DNA of 64,000 bases, from NCBI GenBank assembly GCA_937996595.1, contig CALKVC010000005.1, positions 1-64,000 of the forward strand. The letters run 5' to 3'. The position numbers and the translations under genes were made by a program. This document shows positions 28,537 to 37,013 of the stretch, piece by piece. This DNA comes from an uncultured Chitinophagaceae bacterium. GTDB lineage: Bacteria; Bacteroidota; Bacteroidia; Chitinophagales; Chitinophagaceae. Position 1 is the first letter of the stretch. Each line of letters starts with the position of its first letter. The notes below the pieces were generated by a model. It worked only from the letters and a program-made list of their open reading frames with translations, had not been told where the DNA came from and made no database searches.

Positions 28537-28589
28537 CAAAAAAAATTGCCGGCAACATCTCAGTATTTTCCTGATTGGTTACCGGCAAT
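28537..28589 (-). terminator. Intrinsic terminator of the DPP-IV gene
   Basis: A 12-bp stem with one mismatch (ATTGCCGGCAAC at 28545-28556 with GTTACCGGCAAT at 28578-28589) precedes a run of T residues on the minus strand (complement of 28537-28544). It lies between two convergent genes and may also hinder readthrough from the plus strand. Confidence 0.8.
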
Positions 28590-28604
28590 TCAATAAAAGA
28601 AAAA

Positions 28605-30758
28605 CTATTTCAGTAAACCTTTTGGCACTTCTTTTTCCAGCAGGTATTTATAGATGAATTTTGTTTTCAGGTTTTGGAAATGCTGGCCTTTGTTGCCGCC
28701 CCAACCATGCCTTCCGCCGCTGTAAACCATGAATTCAAAATCTTTTTTCTGATCCTGAAATTTGCTTATCAGCTGGATGCTGTTTTGCATATGTACATTG
28801 TCGTCAATTACACCGTGAACAACCTGTAACATGCCTTTGTATTTGTCAGTATAATTCAGCACCGAACTGGTTTTATACCCCTCAGCATTATCTTCCTTGG
28901 TGCCCATGAAGCGTTCTGTATAATGGGTATCATACAGGCTCCAGTCTGTAACGCTGCCACCGGCCATGCCATGTGTAAATACATCAGCACCATACGTTAA
29001 TGCATAGCAGCTAAGGTAACCGCCATAGCTGAAACCGGTAATACAGATTTTTGCTGGATCGGCATTGCCATTGGCAACCAGCCATTTTACCATGCTGCTG
29101 TAATCTTTCATTTCCCAGTAACCCAGGTTATGATACATGTAATTGACGCCTTCTTTACCAAAATGGCCACTGGCCCTGTGGTCCATCGATACCTGTATTA
29201 AACCTTCATTTGCCATCCATTGCTGGGTTCCGGAAATAGACCAGGTGTCCATCACCGTTCCGGCATTCGGGCCGCCATAAATAGATATGAGCACAGGGTA
29301 TTTTTTATTTTTGTCCATGTTCATAGGCCAGGTCACTTTCATGGGAAGTTCATACAGGCCATCATCGCTTTTAACCCTGATAAGTTCCGTTTTTGCAAGG
29401 GCATAATTATCAAATTCAGGGCCTTTTGCATTGGCGATTTCCCTGATCATTTTTCCTTCATTGTTTACAAGCAACATCCTGGGTGGTGTGGATACATTAT
29501 GCAGCGTTGTGATAAAGTATGAACCATCCGGTGACAGGTTTATGTTTGCATTGTGGTATTCACCGGATGTAAGCCTTTTCAGGTTTTTCCCGTTCAGGTT
29601 CACCCGGTAAAAATCTTTACGGGCTGTGTTTTCCCTGCTCCTGGCCGAAAAATAAATGATCCCTTTTTTCTCATCAACATAGTTAAGATCAGTAACTGAA
29701 AACTTACCTGATGTTACTGCATTAATCAGTTTTCCCTGCATGTCATAATAATACAGGTGTTTCCATCCGCTGGCATCATTAAATAACAGGAAGCCCTTTC
29801 CGTTTTCAAGGAAATGGATCCTTTCACCTTCATCATCCAGGTCAACCCATGTTTTCTGGTCTTCGTTATAGAATAATGTTTTACTTCCATTGCTGATGTT
29901 CACATCCCATATTTTCAGGTTATTCTGTTTCCTGTTCATCCATTGTACCAGCAGGCTGCTGCCATCAGGTTTCCAGTACGGGGCCCCGAAATACTGGTCA
30001 TCTTTCTGATTAAAATCGGCCCAGGTGATATTGCCTCCGGCAGGACTTACAATACCAACTTTTATTTCAGGATTCTTATCTCCCACTTTTGGATAGCGGA
30101 CAGTTTCAAGATAGCCGTACTGTCCGTTAGCATCTGTTATGGTGAATATGGGAACCTGGCTGTCATCTGTGCGAAAGAATGCAATATGCCGGCTGTCGGG
30201 GCTCCACCAGAACGAACGGTATTGCGATGACCTGCCCAGGATTTCTTCGGTATACACCCAGCTGGCATAACCGTTCATGATCACTTCGCTGCCATCGGTT
30301 GTAAGCCTTTTCTCAATCTTAGTGCTTATTTCTACCGTATACAGGTCGTTGTTTTTTGTATAGGCAACAAATTTCCCATCAGGGCTAAGGGTTGCATTGA
30401 TCTCTTTTGCAGAATCATAGGTTAACTGCGATTCTTCATCTTTGAATTTGTAATACAGGTCGTTCAGTTTCGCATTGATCCGTGGTTTTACAGCAGGAAG
30501 ATTTATTTTCTGTTCTTCATCCGTTGATTCCCTCTCTGCTCCGGTAGCAGCATTAACCAGCATCGTTTTCCCTGCCCTGCTTAGCAGGAACTGGTTGTTA
30601 TCAATCCAGCGGGTAACCGTTGCCATGGGCTGTATGATCCCTTTCAGGTTCCCTTTAAAATACTGATCATCAGAAAGTTGTTTTTGCTGTGCCTGTAACT
30701 GGATACTTACCATGACAGGTAAAGCAAAAACTATTGCCTTTTTTAAGAATGTAAACAT
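28605..30758 (-). CDS. Dipeptidyl peptidase IV, family S9B
   Basis: A 717-residue exopeptidase that removes Xaa-Pro or similar dipeptides from peptide N-termini, probably in the periplasm. It has a signal peptide (about 1-23, ending LQAQ), an N-terminal eight-bladed beta-propeller (DPPIV_N, about 90-450) and a C-terminal alpha/beta-hydrolase domain. The catalytic serine is Ser577 in GFSYGGY, the Asp lies in VHGVIDDNVH and the His in GGRHGW. The double-Glu stretch YTEEILGRSSQYR in the propeller resembles the N-terminus-binding loop of DPP-IV. Its own terminator lies at 28537-28589. Confidence 0.94.
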   Translation of the reverse strand: MFTFLKKAIVFALPVMVSIQLQAQQKQLSDDQYFKGNLKGIIQPMATVTRWIDNNQFLLSRAGKTMLVNAATGAERESTDEEQKINLPAVKPRINAKLNDLYYKFKDEESQLTYDSAKEINATLSPDGKFVAYTKNNDLYTVEISTKIEKRLTTDGSEVIMNGYASWVYTEEILGRSSQYRSFWWSPDSRHIAFFRTDDSQVPIFTITDANGQYGYLETVRYPKVGDKNPEIKVGIVSPAGGNITWADFNQKDDQYFGAPYWKPDGSSLLVQWMNRKQNNLKIWDVNISNGSKTLFYNEDQKTWVDLDDEGERIHFLENGKGFLLFNDASGWKHLYYYDMQGKLINAVTSGKFSVTDLNYVDEKKGIIYFSARSRENTARKDFYRVNLNGKNLKRLTSGEYHNANINLSPDGSYFITTLHNVSTPPRMLLVNNEGKMIREIANAKGPEFDNYALAKTELIRVKSDDGLYELPMKVTWPMNMDKNKKYPVLISIYGGPNAGTVMDTWSISGTQQWMANEGLIQVSMDHRASGHFGKEGVNYMYHNLGYWEMKDYSSMVKWLVANGNADPAKICITGFSYGGYLSCYALTYGADVFTHGMAGGSVTDWSLYDTHYTERFMGTKEDNAEGYKTSSVLNYTDKYKGMLQVVHGVIDDNVHMQNSIQLISKFQDQKKDFEFMVYSGGRHGWGGNKGQHFQNLKTKFIYKYLLEKEVPKGLLK

Positions 30759-30899
30759 GCCTGATTATTTTAATTTGAAATTACAAGATAAGTTTTTTGT
30801 AGAGAACCATTTACCTGAAATGTATAAATGGTTATGCTAAAAACAACGACAGCATATTAATCGCTTACTTTTAAGAGGTTACAGCCCTGTACAGGATAC

Positions 30900-30947
30900 A
30901 ATATCCTCATCAAGCCGTTTTTCAAGCCCGGGGAAACGCGAACAGTT
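30900..30947 (+). repeat. Diverged direct repeat, copy A
   Basis: Related to copy B at 31276-31322. The conserved core of 29 bp (30919-30947, TTTTCAA...GAACAGTT) matches copy B at 25 of 29 positions; the match continues leftward through AATATC-TCATC with one indel. Confidence 0.6.
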
Positions 30948-31000
30948 CTTGTTACCGTTGCTGTACATCATCACGTATTGGCTGATCCTCTACTTTTGAG

Positions 31001-31029
31001 CGCCGACGTCTGGTATTCGACCAACAGCG
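31001..31029. repeat. 29-bp hairpin sequence, copy 1
   Basis: Its reverse complement matches 31193-31221 at 24 of 29 positions. An internal TGGT...ACCA stem flanked by a CGC(C/T)G-type arm can form a hairpin. It lies 53 bp from copy A of the direct repeat. Confidence 0.55.
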
Positions 31030-31192
31030 TATCCAGCTTAAAGCTTCGAATTATTTTTATATATAATGGCTCAGCATTTTAAAATGATTTGTCGAATCAT
31101 GATAAAACTTCGTTAAGGATTAATAATACGCTTCTGCATATTTACACAATCACGCTTTCACTGGATTATTATGAATATAATCAGATTGTTTG

Positions 31193-31221
31193 CGCCGTTG
31201 GTCAAAGTCCAGACGGCGGCG
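31193..31221. repeat. 29-bp hairpin sequence, copy 2 (inverted to copy 1)
   Basis: CGCCG ... CGGCG ends enclose TTGG ... CCAG, giving an imperfect palindrome. It is inverted relative to copy 1 (24 of 29 matches) and lies 54 bp from copy B of the direct repeat. Confidence 0.55.
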
Positions 31222-31275
31222 TTTACGGGTTGTTGTTTGGCTTCGTTAATCTTTTAATCACAGTAGCGCGGGCAA

Positions 31276-31322
31276 AATATCTTCATCCAGCTATTTTCAA
31301 CCCCGTGTAAACGTGAACAGTT
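31276..31322 (+). repeat. Diverged direct repeat, copy B
   Basis: The partner of copy A at 30900-30947. It ends 16 bp before the lysS stop codon, so the repeat pair brackets nearly the whole spacer. Confidence 0.6.
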
Positions 31323-31337
31323 GATTTAAGATGAACA

Positions 31338-32861
31338 TCAGGGATTATTCTCCGGCCTCATCATCGGAAAGAACAATACATCCTGGATGCTATGCTGGTT
31401 GGTGAGCAACATACATAACCGGTCGATGCCGAAACCGATGCCACTGGTTGGCGGCATGCCATACTCCAGGGCCCTTAAAAAATCGTGGTCTATGAACATG
31501 GCTTCATCGTCTCCGCGTTCCATAAGCCTTACCTGTTCTTCAAACCTTTCCCGTTGTTCAATAGGGTCGTTCAGCTCACTGTAGGCATTGGCAATCTCTT
31601 TTCCGTTTACAATCAGCTCAAAACGCTCCACAAGGCCGGGCTTGCTTCGGTGCTTTTTAGTGAGCGGGCTCATTTCAACCGGGTAGTCTGTGATAAAGGT
31701 TGGTTGTGTGTAGTGGTTTTCACATTTGCTTCCAAAGATCTCGTCAATCAGTTTTCCTTTGCCCCATTTGATGTCGGCATGTATATGCAGTTTGCTGCAA
31801 ATTTCCCTGATGCCGTTTTCATCCATTTGGCTGATATCAAAACCGGTATGTTCTTTTATGGCATCATACATGGAAATGCGTTTGTATGGCGCTTTGAAGC
31901 TAATCTCACTATCACCTATAACTGCTGTAGCCGTGCCATTAACGGCGATGGCTGCTTTTTCCAGGAGCTGTTCCGTGGTATCCATCATCCATTCATAATC
32001 TTTATAGGCGGTATAGAATTCCAGCACGGTAAACTCGGGATTGTGCGTACGGTCCATACCTTCATTCCTGAAATTCCGGCTGAATTCATACACCCATTCA
32101 AAACCGCCAACGATGAGCCTTTTCAGGTACAGTTCATTGGCGATGCGCATATACATGGGAACATCCAGGGCATTATGGTGTGTAATAAAGGGCCTTGCGG
32201 CAGCGCCGCCCGGGATGCTTTGAAGTACCGGTGTATCCACTTCCAGCGCCCCTCGTTCATTTAAAAATGCACGGATGGCATTTATGAGTCTGGTCCTTTT
32301 TATAAAAACATCTTTTACGTCCGGGTTAACGATCAGGTCTGCATACCGCTGGCGGTACCGGAATTCAGGATCGGTAACCTCATCAAAGGATTCGCCATCT
32401 TTTTCTTTTACAACTGGCAGCGGGCGCAATGATTTTGTAAGAATCGTAAATTCTTTTACATGGATGGATGTTTCACCGGTTTTTGTTGTAAAAACATATC
32501 CTTTTATACCAATGATATCTCCTATATCAATCAGTTTTTTCCAAACGGTCTGGTACATTGTTTTATCATCACCTGGGCAGATATCGTCCTGTTTTATATA
32601 AAATTGAATTTTATCTCCTGCATCCTGTAATACGGCAAAATTAGCCTTGCCCATATCACGTATGCTCATGATCCTGCCGGCAATGCATACATCTGCGAAG
32701 TCAGCCTTGTTTTCTTCTCCTTTATAATGTTCCTTTATATAAGATGCCGTTGTGTTTACCGGGTATGATGCTGCTGGGTAAGCGTCAATTCCCAGCTGGG
32801 CAAGGGCTGCTAATTTTTCCCTGCGGATGATTTCCTGTTCAGACAGATGTTGTGTACTCAT
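31338..32861 (-). CDS. lysS: Class II lysyl-tRNA synthetase
   Basis: A 507-residue enzyme charging tRNA-Lys. The N-terminal OB-fold (about 60-160, GRIMSIRDMGKANFAVLQD) binds the anticodon. The class II catalytic core has motif 2 (RNFRNEGMDRTHNPEF) and motif 3 (GIGFGIDRLCMLL). The ATG at 32861 (MSTQHLSEQE) is chosen because a consensus promoter lies only about 35 bp upstream; the in-frame ATG at 32951 is upstream of that promoter. The length is normal for bacterial LysRS. Confidence 0.96.
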   Translation of the reverse strand: MSTQHLSEQEIIRREKLAALAQLGIDAYPAASYPVNTTASYIKEHYKGEENKADFADVCIAGRIMSIRDMGKANFAVLQDAGDKIQFYIKQDDICPGDDKTMYQTVWKKLIDIGDIIGIKGYVFTTKTGETSIHVKEFTILTKSLRPLPVVKEKDGESFDEVTDPEFRYRQRYADLIVNPDVKDVFIKRTRLINAIRAFLNERGALEVDTPVLQSIPGGAAARPFITHHNALDVPMYMRIANELYLKRLIVGGFEWVYEFSRNFRNEGMDRTHNPEFTVLEFYTAYKDYEWMMDTTEQLLEKAAIAVNGTATAVIGDSEISFKAPYKRISMYDAIKEHTGFDISQMDENGIREICSKLHIHADIKWGKGKLIDEIFGSKCENHYTQPTFITDYPVEMSPLTKKHRSKPGLVERFELIVNGKEIANAYSELNDPIEQRERFEEQVRLMERGDDEAMFIDHDFLRALEYGMPPTSGIGFGIDRLCMLLTNQHSIQDVLFFPMMRPENNP

Positions 32862-32898
32862 ATATGTTGCTGATAATTGCTTTTGCATTACCGGGTTG

Positions 32899-32929
32899 CA
32901 AAGGTAAATCTTGTGAAGCAGGCAAACAA
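32899..32929 (-). promoter_or_regulatory. Promoter of lysS
   Basis: On the minus strand, TTG (complement of 32927-32929), 20 nt, then TACCTTTG (complement of 32899-32906) give a consensus Bacteroidota -33/-7 pair. The predicted start site near 32894 leaves a leader of about 33 nt before the ATG at 32861. Confidence 0.7.
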
Positions 32930-33018
32930 GGCCTGTTTGATATACTTGCATGGCTGTTTAACATTCCGCATTCAATAATTGGCAACATAGTTGTATGTTT
33001 AGGCTTAAATAAGCCGGT

Positions 33019-33726
33019 ATGCGTAAAATATGTACATTTCTTTTATTGGCCATCAGCCTATCATCCTGTGAAGTGTTGAATCAATTACCATCTACCGGTT
33101 CAACCATTGGAGGCATCACCGAAACGGAAGCCGCAGAAGGCATCAAGGAAGCACTGGCCCAGGGGCTTTCCAAAGCAGTATTACAACTAAATACACAGGA
33201 TGGGTTTTTTAAAGACGCATTCTATAAGATCTTGTTACCTCCCGATGCAAAAAAAATAGAAAATACGATGAGGAGCATCGGATTGGGTAGCCAGGTAGAC
33301 CGGGCCATCCTGCAGATTAACCGCGGGGCAGAAGATGCAGCAGGGTATGCAAAACCGATCTTTGTTGATGCCATTAAAAGCATGACCTTGCAGGATGCTA
33401 TCGGGCTTGTAAAAAACGGGGACACCAGTGCCACCCATTTTTTCCGTGAAAAAACAACCGATAAACTTTTGGCTGCGTTCAAACCGGTAATCCAGGCTTC
33501 GCTGGATAAAGTGAGTGCAACAAAATATTACGGTGACCTGGTGAATACATACAATAATTTTCCTACAACAGTAAAAAAGATCAATCCCGACCTCACGGGT
33601 TTTGTAACAGCAAAAGCTACAGATGCTTTATTTGACCTGGTGGCAAAGGAAGAAAAAAACATCAGGGACAACATTGCAGCAAGAACAACAGAAATTTTAA
33701 GGAAAGTGTTTGGCAGCAGGTTTTGA
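33019..33726 (+). CDS. DUF4197 lipoprotein
   Basis: A 235-residue protein with a lipoprotein signal (MRKICTFLLLAISLSSC, lipobox Cys at about 17) and a mostly helical DUF4197 body. Signature stretches are GIKEALAQGLSKAVLQL, KILLPPDAKKIE, LQDAIGLVKNGDTSATHFF and TDALFDLVAKEEKNIR. The family is periplasmic or outer-membrane anchored in Gram-negative bacteria, with no assigned function. It ends directly against the convergent flavin reductase stop. A divergent promoter region separates it from lysS. Confidence 0.88.
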   Translation: MRKICTFLLLAISLSSCEVLNQLPSTGSTIGGITETEAAEGIKEALAQGLSKAVLQLNTQDGFFKDAFYKILLPPDAKKIENTMRSIGLGSQVDRAILQINRGAEDAAGYAKPIFVDAIKSMTLQDAIGLVKNGDTSATHFFREKTTDKLLAAFKPVIQASLDKVSATKYYGDLVNTYNNFPTTVKKINPDLTGFVTAKATDALFDLVAKEEKNIRDNIAARTTEILRKVFGSRF

Positions 33727-34611
33727 TCAGTTATCAGCCAGCAACACCTGCCAGGCTTCAGTTACTTTTCCCGCATTCAGCAATTTTTTGGCATAGCGGT
33801 GCAGTTCCTTATCCATTTCATTCGGGTTGATGGAAAAATACTGGATGATGTTTTTCAGCTTTTCATCATTAAATGCCGGGTCAACAAAGGGCATTTCATG
33901 AACATTGGCCAGTAATCCTAAATCATTTCCTGAAAGTATTTGGCTGTTTCGGATGCTGTCAGGAAGCGAGTCGATACCGATACCCAGTTTAATATTCGGT
34001 TTGGCAACCTTGAAGAGGTTTGATTCATCAACCCTGCAATACCAATCACCGCCCAGCCTGGCAACAAGCTGTAATTTGGTTTGGTCTATCTTGTTATTTT
34101 CATCAAGGATGCTTTCATCAATATGCATACATAACACTTCGCAAATAACAAGGTTGCCTGCTCCGCCTTCAGTGCCCAGCGATTTTACTTCAATAACATT
34201 GCATTCAAGTTTAATTTTACTCTCTTTCACCATTGGCGGGGCAACCAGGGTAGCTTTTTCTTCGGTAAACCCCGCTTTTATGAATTCATTGGTTCCTTTA
34301 GGGTATTCACAGCTTGCCAGTGATGTTTGCTGTACCATATCATAGTCCACCATATTGATTACAACCTGCGCAACTTCTTCCACATTTTGTAAGGTATGTT
34401 TAGTGGTATTGTCTCTCACCCTCCTGGCCGGGGAAAATATGACTATAGGCGGGTTGGATGAGAATAAATTAAAAAAGCTGAACGGGCTAAGGTTTACATT
34501 GCCTGATTTATCAATTGTTGATGCAAAACATATCGGCCTGGGAGCAATCGCATGTTGCAGGTAGTTTTGAACATCTGCGGGTTTTAATTCTTTTAGGTTG
34601 AGTGTTAACAT
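33727..34611 (-). CDS. Flavin reductase-like FMN-binding protein
   Basis: A 294-residue protein of the flavin reductase-like (split-barrel FMN-binding) family. The N-terminal two thirds carry the family pattern QHAIAPRPICFASTIDKSGNVNLSPFSFFN and NPPIVIFSPARR. A C-terminal extension of about 90 residues, predicted helical, follows the barrel. The start at 34611 (MLTLNLKELKP) is preferred; the longer frame begins inside a repeat sequence. Members reduce flavin or act as FMN oxidoreductases; the substrate is unknown. Confidence 0.86.
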   Translation of the reverse strand: MLTLNLKELKPADVQNYLQHAIAPRPICFASTIDKSGNVNLSPFSFFNLFSSNPPIVIFSPARRVRDNTTKHTLQNVEEVAQVVINMVDYDMVQQTSLASCEYPKGTNEFIKAGFTEEKATLVAPPMVKESKIKLECNVIEVKSLGTEGGAGNLVICEVLCMHIDESILDENNKIDQTKLQLVARLGGDWYCRVDESNLFKVAKPNIKLGIGIDSLPDSIRNSQILSGNDLGLLANVHEMPFVDPAFNDEKLKNIIQYFSINPNEMDKELHRYAKKLLNAGKVTEAWQVLLADN

Positions 34612-34623
34612 GGTGTTTGATTT

Positions 34624-34647
34624 TACCGCAGAGGCGGGGAGGCGCAG
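34624..34647 (+). repeat. CGCAGAG-type repeat, left flank of the GxxExxY gene
   Basis: TACCGCAGAGGCGGGGAGGCGCAG in plus orientation. It resembles the reverse complement of 35161-35185, so the two form an inverted pair around the GxxExxY gene. Confidence 0.7.
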
Positions 34648-34649
34648 CA

Positions 34650-35036
34650 TTAAAAATTATTTACAACTCTTTTAAATCCATCAATCATTTTAACTACATT
34701 AAAATTAACAAGATATCCCAGTCTCTTATCAGATAATTTAAGGTAAGAAATTATTTGTGCCAAATAAACAGGATGCATTGATTCTGCTGATTTTATTTCA
34801 ATCACAATTTCATTTTCAACCAGCAGGTCCATCTCATAATATTTACCGGTTTTATGTCCTTTATAAAATAGAGGAATAGATAAATTCCTGGCCGCATTTA
34901 TATCTCTTAATTCCAATTCTTTTAATAAGGCATAAACGTAAACAGATTCCAATAAACCTGGCCCCAATTCTTTATGAACTGAGATACAAGCATCAAGAAT
35001 TTTCTTTCCAAGTTCGTTTAATACTTCTTTTGTCAT
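34650..35036 (-). CDS. GxxExxY family protein
   Basis: A 128-residue protein whose name-giving motif reads G27-L-L-E30-S-V-Y33. The C-terminal part, YYEMDLLVENEIVIEIKS, fits a PD-(D/E)xK nuclease-like core (acidic residue, then E-x-K). No function has been established that I can name with confidence. It is enclosed by CGCAGAG-type repeats in inverted orientation, which is unlike the neighbouring genes and suggests a mobile or selfish cassette. A shortcut reading that it is cotranscribed with the flavin reductase is possible, as both are on the minus strand. Confidence 0.9.
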   Translation of the reverse strand: MTKEVLNELGKKILDACISVHKELGPGLLESVYVYALLKELELRDINAARNLSIPLFYKGHKTGKYYEMDLLVENEIVIEIKSAESMHPVYLAQIISYLKLSDKRLGYLVNFNVVKMIDGFKRVVNNF

Positions 35037-35058
35037 ATTGGTTTGTAATAGCAGTCCA

Positions 35059-35085
35059 CTCAGCGCCTTTGCGTTTCAGCGGTTA
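35059..35085 (-). repeat. CGCAGAG-type repeat, inner right copy (diverged)
   Basis: Its reverse complement reads TAACCGCTGAAACGCAAAGG and continues CGCTGAG, a diverged version of the outer copy with the same ACCGC(A/T)GA start and CGC spacing. Confidence 0.6.
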
Positions 35086-35160
35086 TAAACAATCCAATAT
35101 TAAGAAACATCAAACAATATTGTAAATCTCAAACAGATAATCTTTATTTAGTTACAAATA

Positions 35161-35185
35161 CTGCGTCTTAGCGTCTCTGCGGTTA
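35161..35185 (-). repeat. CGCAGAG-type repeat, outer right copy
   Basis: Its reverse complement, starting TAACCGCAGAGACGC and ending TAAGACGCAG, matches the left copy at 34624 in inverted orientation. It ends 20 bp before the FAH-family stop codon. Confidence 0.7.
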
Positions 35186-35205
35186 ATTCTTATGCTCCTT
35201 TGAAG

Positions 35206-36213
35206 TTACAGCTTCTTCAACGCCAAAATAGAAAAATCACTTTCCTCTTTTACTATCGTATTGCTCAGTTTTCCCAGGCAATCAATTTCCATTTCCACTA
35301 CATCGCCCTCCTGCAACCATTGTTCCTGGTAACCCGGATCGTTAAGTTTACCCGTTCCGTTTAGTTCAAGGAAGCAGCCCGTGCCAACGGTTCCGCTACC
35401 AATCACATCGCCGGCAAACAGGTTAGCGCCATAACTGCAACGTTCAATGATTTCTGCAAATGTCCAGTCCATTTCACTCACATTTCCCTGGCTTACCTGT
35501 ATGCCATTCACATGGCATTTCATGGTAAGGTTCCATGCTTTGCCCGTGTGCCCTTCCTTGCACGGCACTTCAAAGCTTTCCAGTTCATCCAATGTTACCA
35601 GCATAGGGCCTATTACGGTGGAAAAATCCTTTCCTTTCGCCGGCCCAAGGTTAAGCTTCATTTCATCCATCTGCAGCGTCCTGGCACTCATATCGTTCAT
35701 GATCATAAGCCCGGCAATATAGTCATCGGCTTCTGCGGCCTTTATATTCCTGCCAGCCCTGTTAATGACAATGGCGGCTTCCAGTTCAAAATCCAGTTTC
35801 TGAAAGTGGTCGGGCATACAGTAAATATCTCCCGGCCCCTGTATGCTGTTATGGTTGGTAAAATAAAATATCGGGAATTGGTCAAATTCAGGTATCATTT
35901 CCACATGCCTGTTACGCCTGGCTGCTGCCACGTGTTGCCTGAAAGCATAACCGTCCCTGCAACTGGTTGGGTGCGGAACCGGGGCCAGAATCTGAACATC
36001 ATCAAAAGGCATGGAACTGATGGTGCGGCCCAATCCTTCCTTCACTTTCTTTTCTGCTGCAAGCGCAACAGGAAATACATCATCCCAGTAATTGAGGAAC
36101 ATGGCCATGCTGATTGGCAGGTCAGGATGAAGCAGGTCAGTATCATATAACGCCCCGTTTATTAACAATGCCAGTTGATCATGCCCGTCTTTTAAATAAG
36201 TAACCAGTTTCAT
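35206..36213 (-). CDS. Fumarylacetoacetate hydrolase family protein
   Basis: A 335-residue enzyme of the FAH superfamily. The C-terminal catalytic domain shows metal-ligand regions in DFELEAAIVINRAGRN and MIMNDMSARTLQ, then GPAKGKDFSTVIGP and the IGSGTVGTGCFLEL loop. The N-terminal part (about 1-100) is the FAH-type beta-domain. It probably cleaves a beta-diketone or acylpyruvate, possibly in aromatic amino acid breakdown, but no tyrosine-degradation partners lie alongside. Confidence 0.9.
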   Translation of the reverse strand: MKLVTYLKDGHDQLALLINGALYDTDLLHPDLPISMAMFLNYWDDVFPVALAAEKKVKEGLGRTISSMPFDDVQILAPVPHPTSCRDGYAFRQHVAAARRNRHVEMIPEFDQFPIFYFTNHNSIQGPGDIYCMPDHFQKLDFELEAAIVINRAGRNIKAAEADDYIAGLMIMNDMSARTLQMDEMKLNLGPAKGKDFSTVIGPMLVTLDELESFEVPCKEGHTGKAWNLTMKCHVNGIQVSQGNVSEMDWTFAEIIERCSYGANLFAGDVIGSGTVGTGCFLELNGTGKLNDPGYQEQWLQEGDVVEMEIDCLGKLSNTIVKEESDFSILALKKL

Positions 36214-36230
36214 ATATAAATGTTAAGCAG

Positions 36231-36285
36231 CAAATTTAACATACATGGCTGCATGTAAAAAAATAAATGATTGTATATCTTTGCC
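36231..36285. promoter_or_regulatory. Divergent promoter half-sites between the FAH-family and hydroxylase genes
   Basis: Two exact TAnnTTTG -7 elements point apart: TAAATTTG on the minus strand (complement of 36231-36238) and TATCTTTG on the plus strand (36278-36285). Clear -33 partners are not seen. The plus-strand site puts transcription start near 36290, just before the ATG at 36303, which argues against the earlier ATG at 36267. Confidence 0.5.
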
Positions 36286-36302
36286 TTGTTAATGCCGTAA
36301 CA

Positions 36303-36980
36303 ATGGAATTCAATAAGATTCATAATAAAGGGCAGGCCCGGCTTTTTAATAACCATTATTTAGAGTATCTAACAAAGACCCATCCGCTCGTTATCTGGGG
36401 AATGTACACCCCGGTAATTATTTTGTTACCATATTATTCCTCCCTGAAAATGCATTACAGCGGAACTTCGCTTTTCTTCCTTTTCATAGGGGGCATGTTA
36501 TTATGGAGCCTCACAGAATACGTACTGCACCGCTTCATCTTTCATTATCATGCAGAAACGGAGCGTGGGAAAAAAATTAATTACATCTTGCACGGTAACC
36601 ATCACGAATATCCGCGTGACAGGGAACGGCTTTTCATGCCCGCCGTTCCAAGCCTGATTATCGCATCGTTTCTGTTCTTACTGATCTTTGCAGCTATCGG
36701 TAAAAATGTTTTTCCGGTTTTCCCGGGCTTTTTATTCGGCTACCTGATTTATGGAAGCATGCATTATGCCATACACGCCTGGAACCCTCCCTTTAAGTGG
36801 ATGAAAGGTTTATGGCGCAACCACCATTTACATCATTATAAGGATAATGATAAGGGATTTGGCGTTAGCAGTACTTTATGGGACCATGTATTTGGAACCA
36901 TGTTCGACCTTAAGAGAGAAAGCGAAGACAAGGAAAAGGTGCGGGCCCTTATGTTTGAAAGGAATAAGCAACATGTATAG
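36303..36980 (+). CDS. Sterol desaturase/fatty acid hydroxylase family membrane protein
   Basis: A 225-residue integral membrane di-iron enzyme. The histidine clusters HRFIFHYH, HGNHHEYPRDRER, HYAIHAW and HHLHHYKDN are those of fatty acid 2-hydroxylase-type proteins, and at least four hydrophobic segments surround them. In Bacteroidota such enzymes may 2-hydroxylate fatty acids of sphingolipids, though only the family assignment is certain. The start at 36303 follows the -7 element at 36278. Confidence 0.9.
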   Translation: MEFNKIHNKGQARLFNNHYLEYLTKTHPLVIWGMYTPVIILLPYYSSLKMHYSGTSLFFLFIGGMLLWSLTEYVLHRFIFHYHAETERGKKINYILHGNHHEYPRDRERLFMPAVPSLIIASFLFLLIFAAIGKNVFPVFPGFLFGYLIYGSMHYAIHAWNPPFKWMKGLWRNHHLHHYKDNDKGFGVSSTLWDHVFGTMFDLKRESEDKEKVRALMFERNKQHV

Positions 36981-37013
36981 ATAGAAGCATAAAAAAGCAT
37001 GTATTGATCTGCG

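Larger units (their letters stand above)
30759..31337. other. 579-bp gene-free spacer with diverged repeats and hairpins
   Basis: No convincing gene is present; a 73-codon frame at 31089-31310 runs through the repeats and is probably fortuitous. The spacer contains two diverged direct repeats of about 48 bp and two related 29-bp hairpin-forming sequences in inverted orientation (listed separately). GC-rich patches alternate with AT-rich DNA, unlike the neighbouring spacers. The arrangement looks like a decayed small mobile or REP-like element. Confidence 0.5.

Noticed and set aside
31089..31310. 73-codon frame in the repeat spacer
   Set aside because: It runs through the hairpin and ends just before repeat B; composition is repeat-driven and no family is recognised.
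31485..32264. 259-codon frame antisense to lysS
   Set aside because: Shadow of the lysS reading frame; no family match, no promoter or signal.
32862..32951. Earlier lysS start
   Set aside because: It is upstream of the lysS promoter at 32899-32929.
35512..36150. 212-codon frame antisense to the FAH-family gene
   Set aside because: Shadow of a clearly conserved gene on the other strand.
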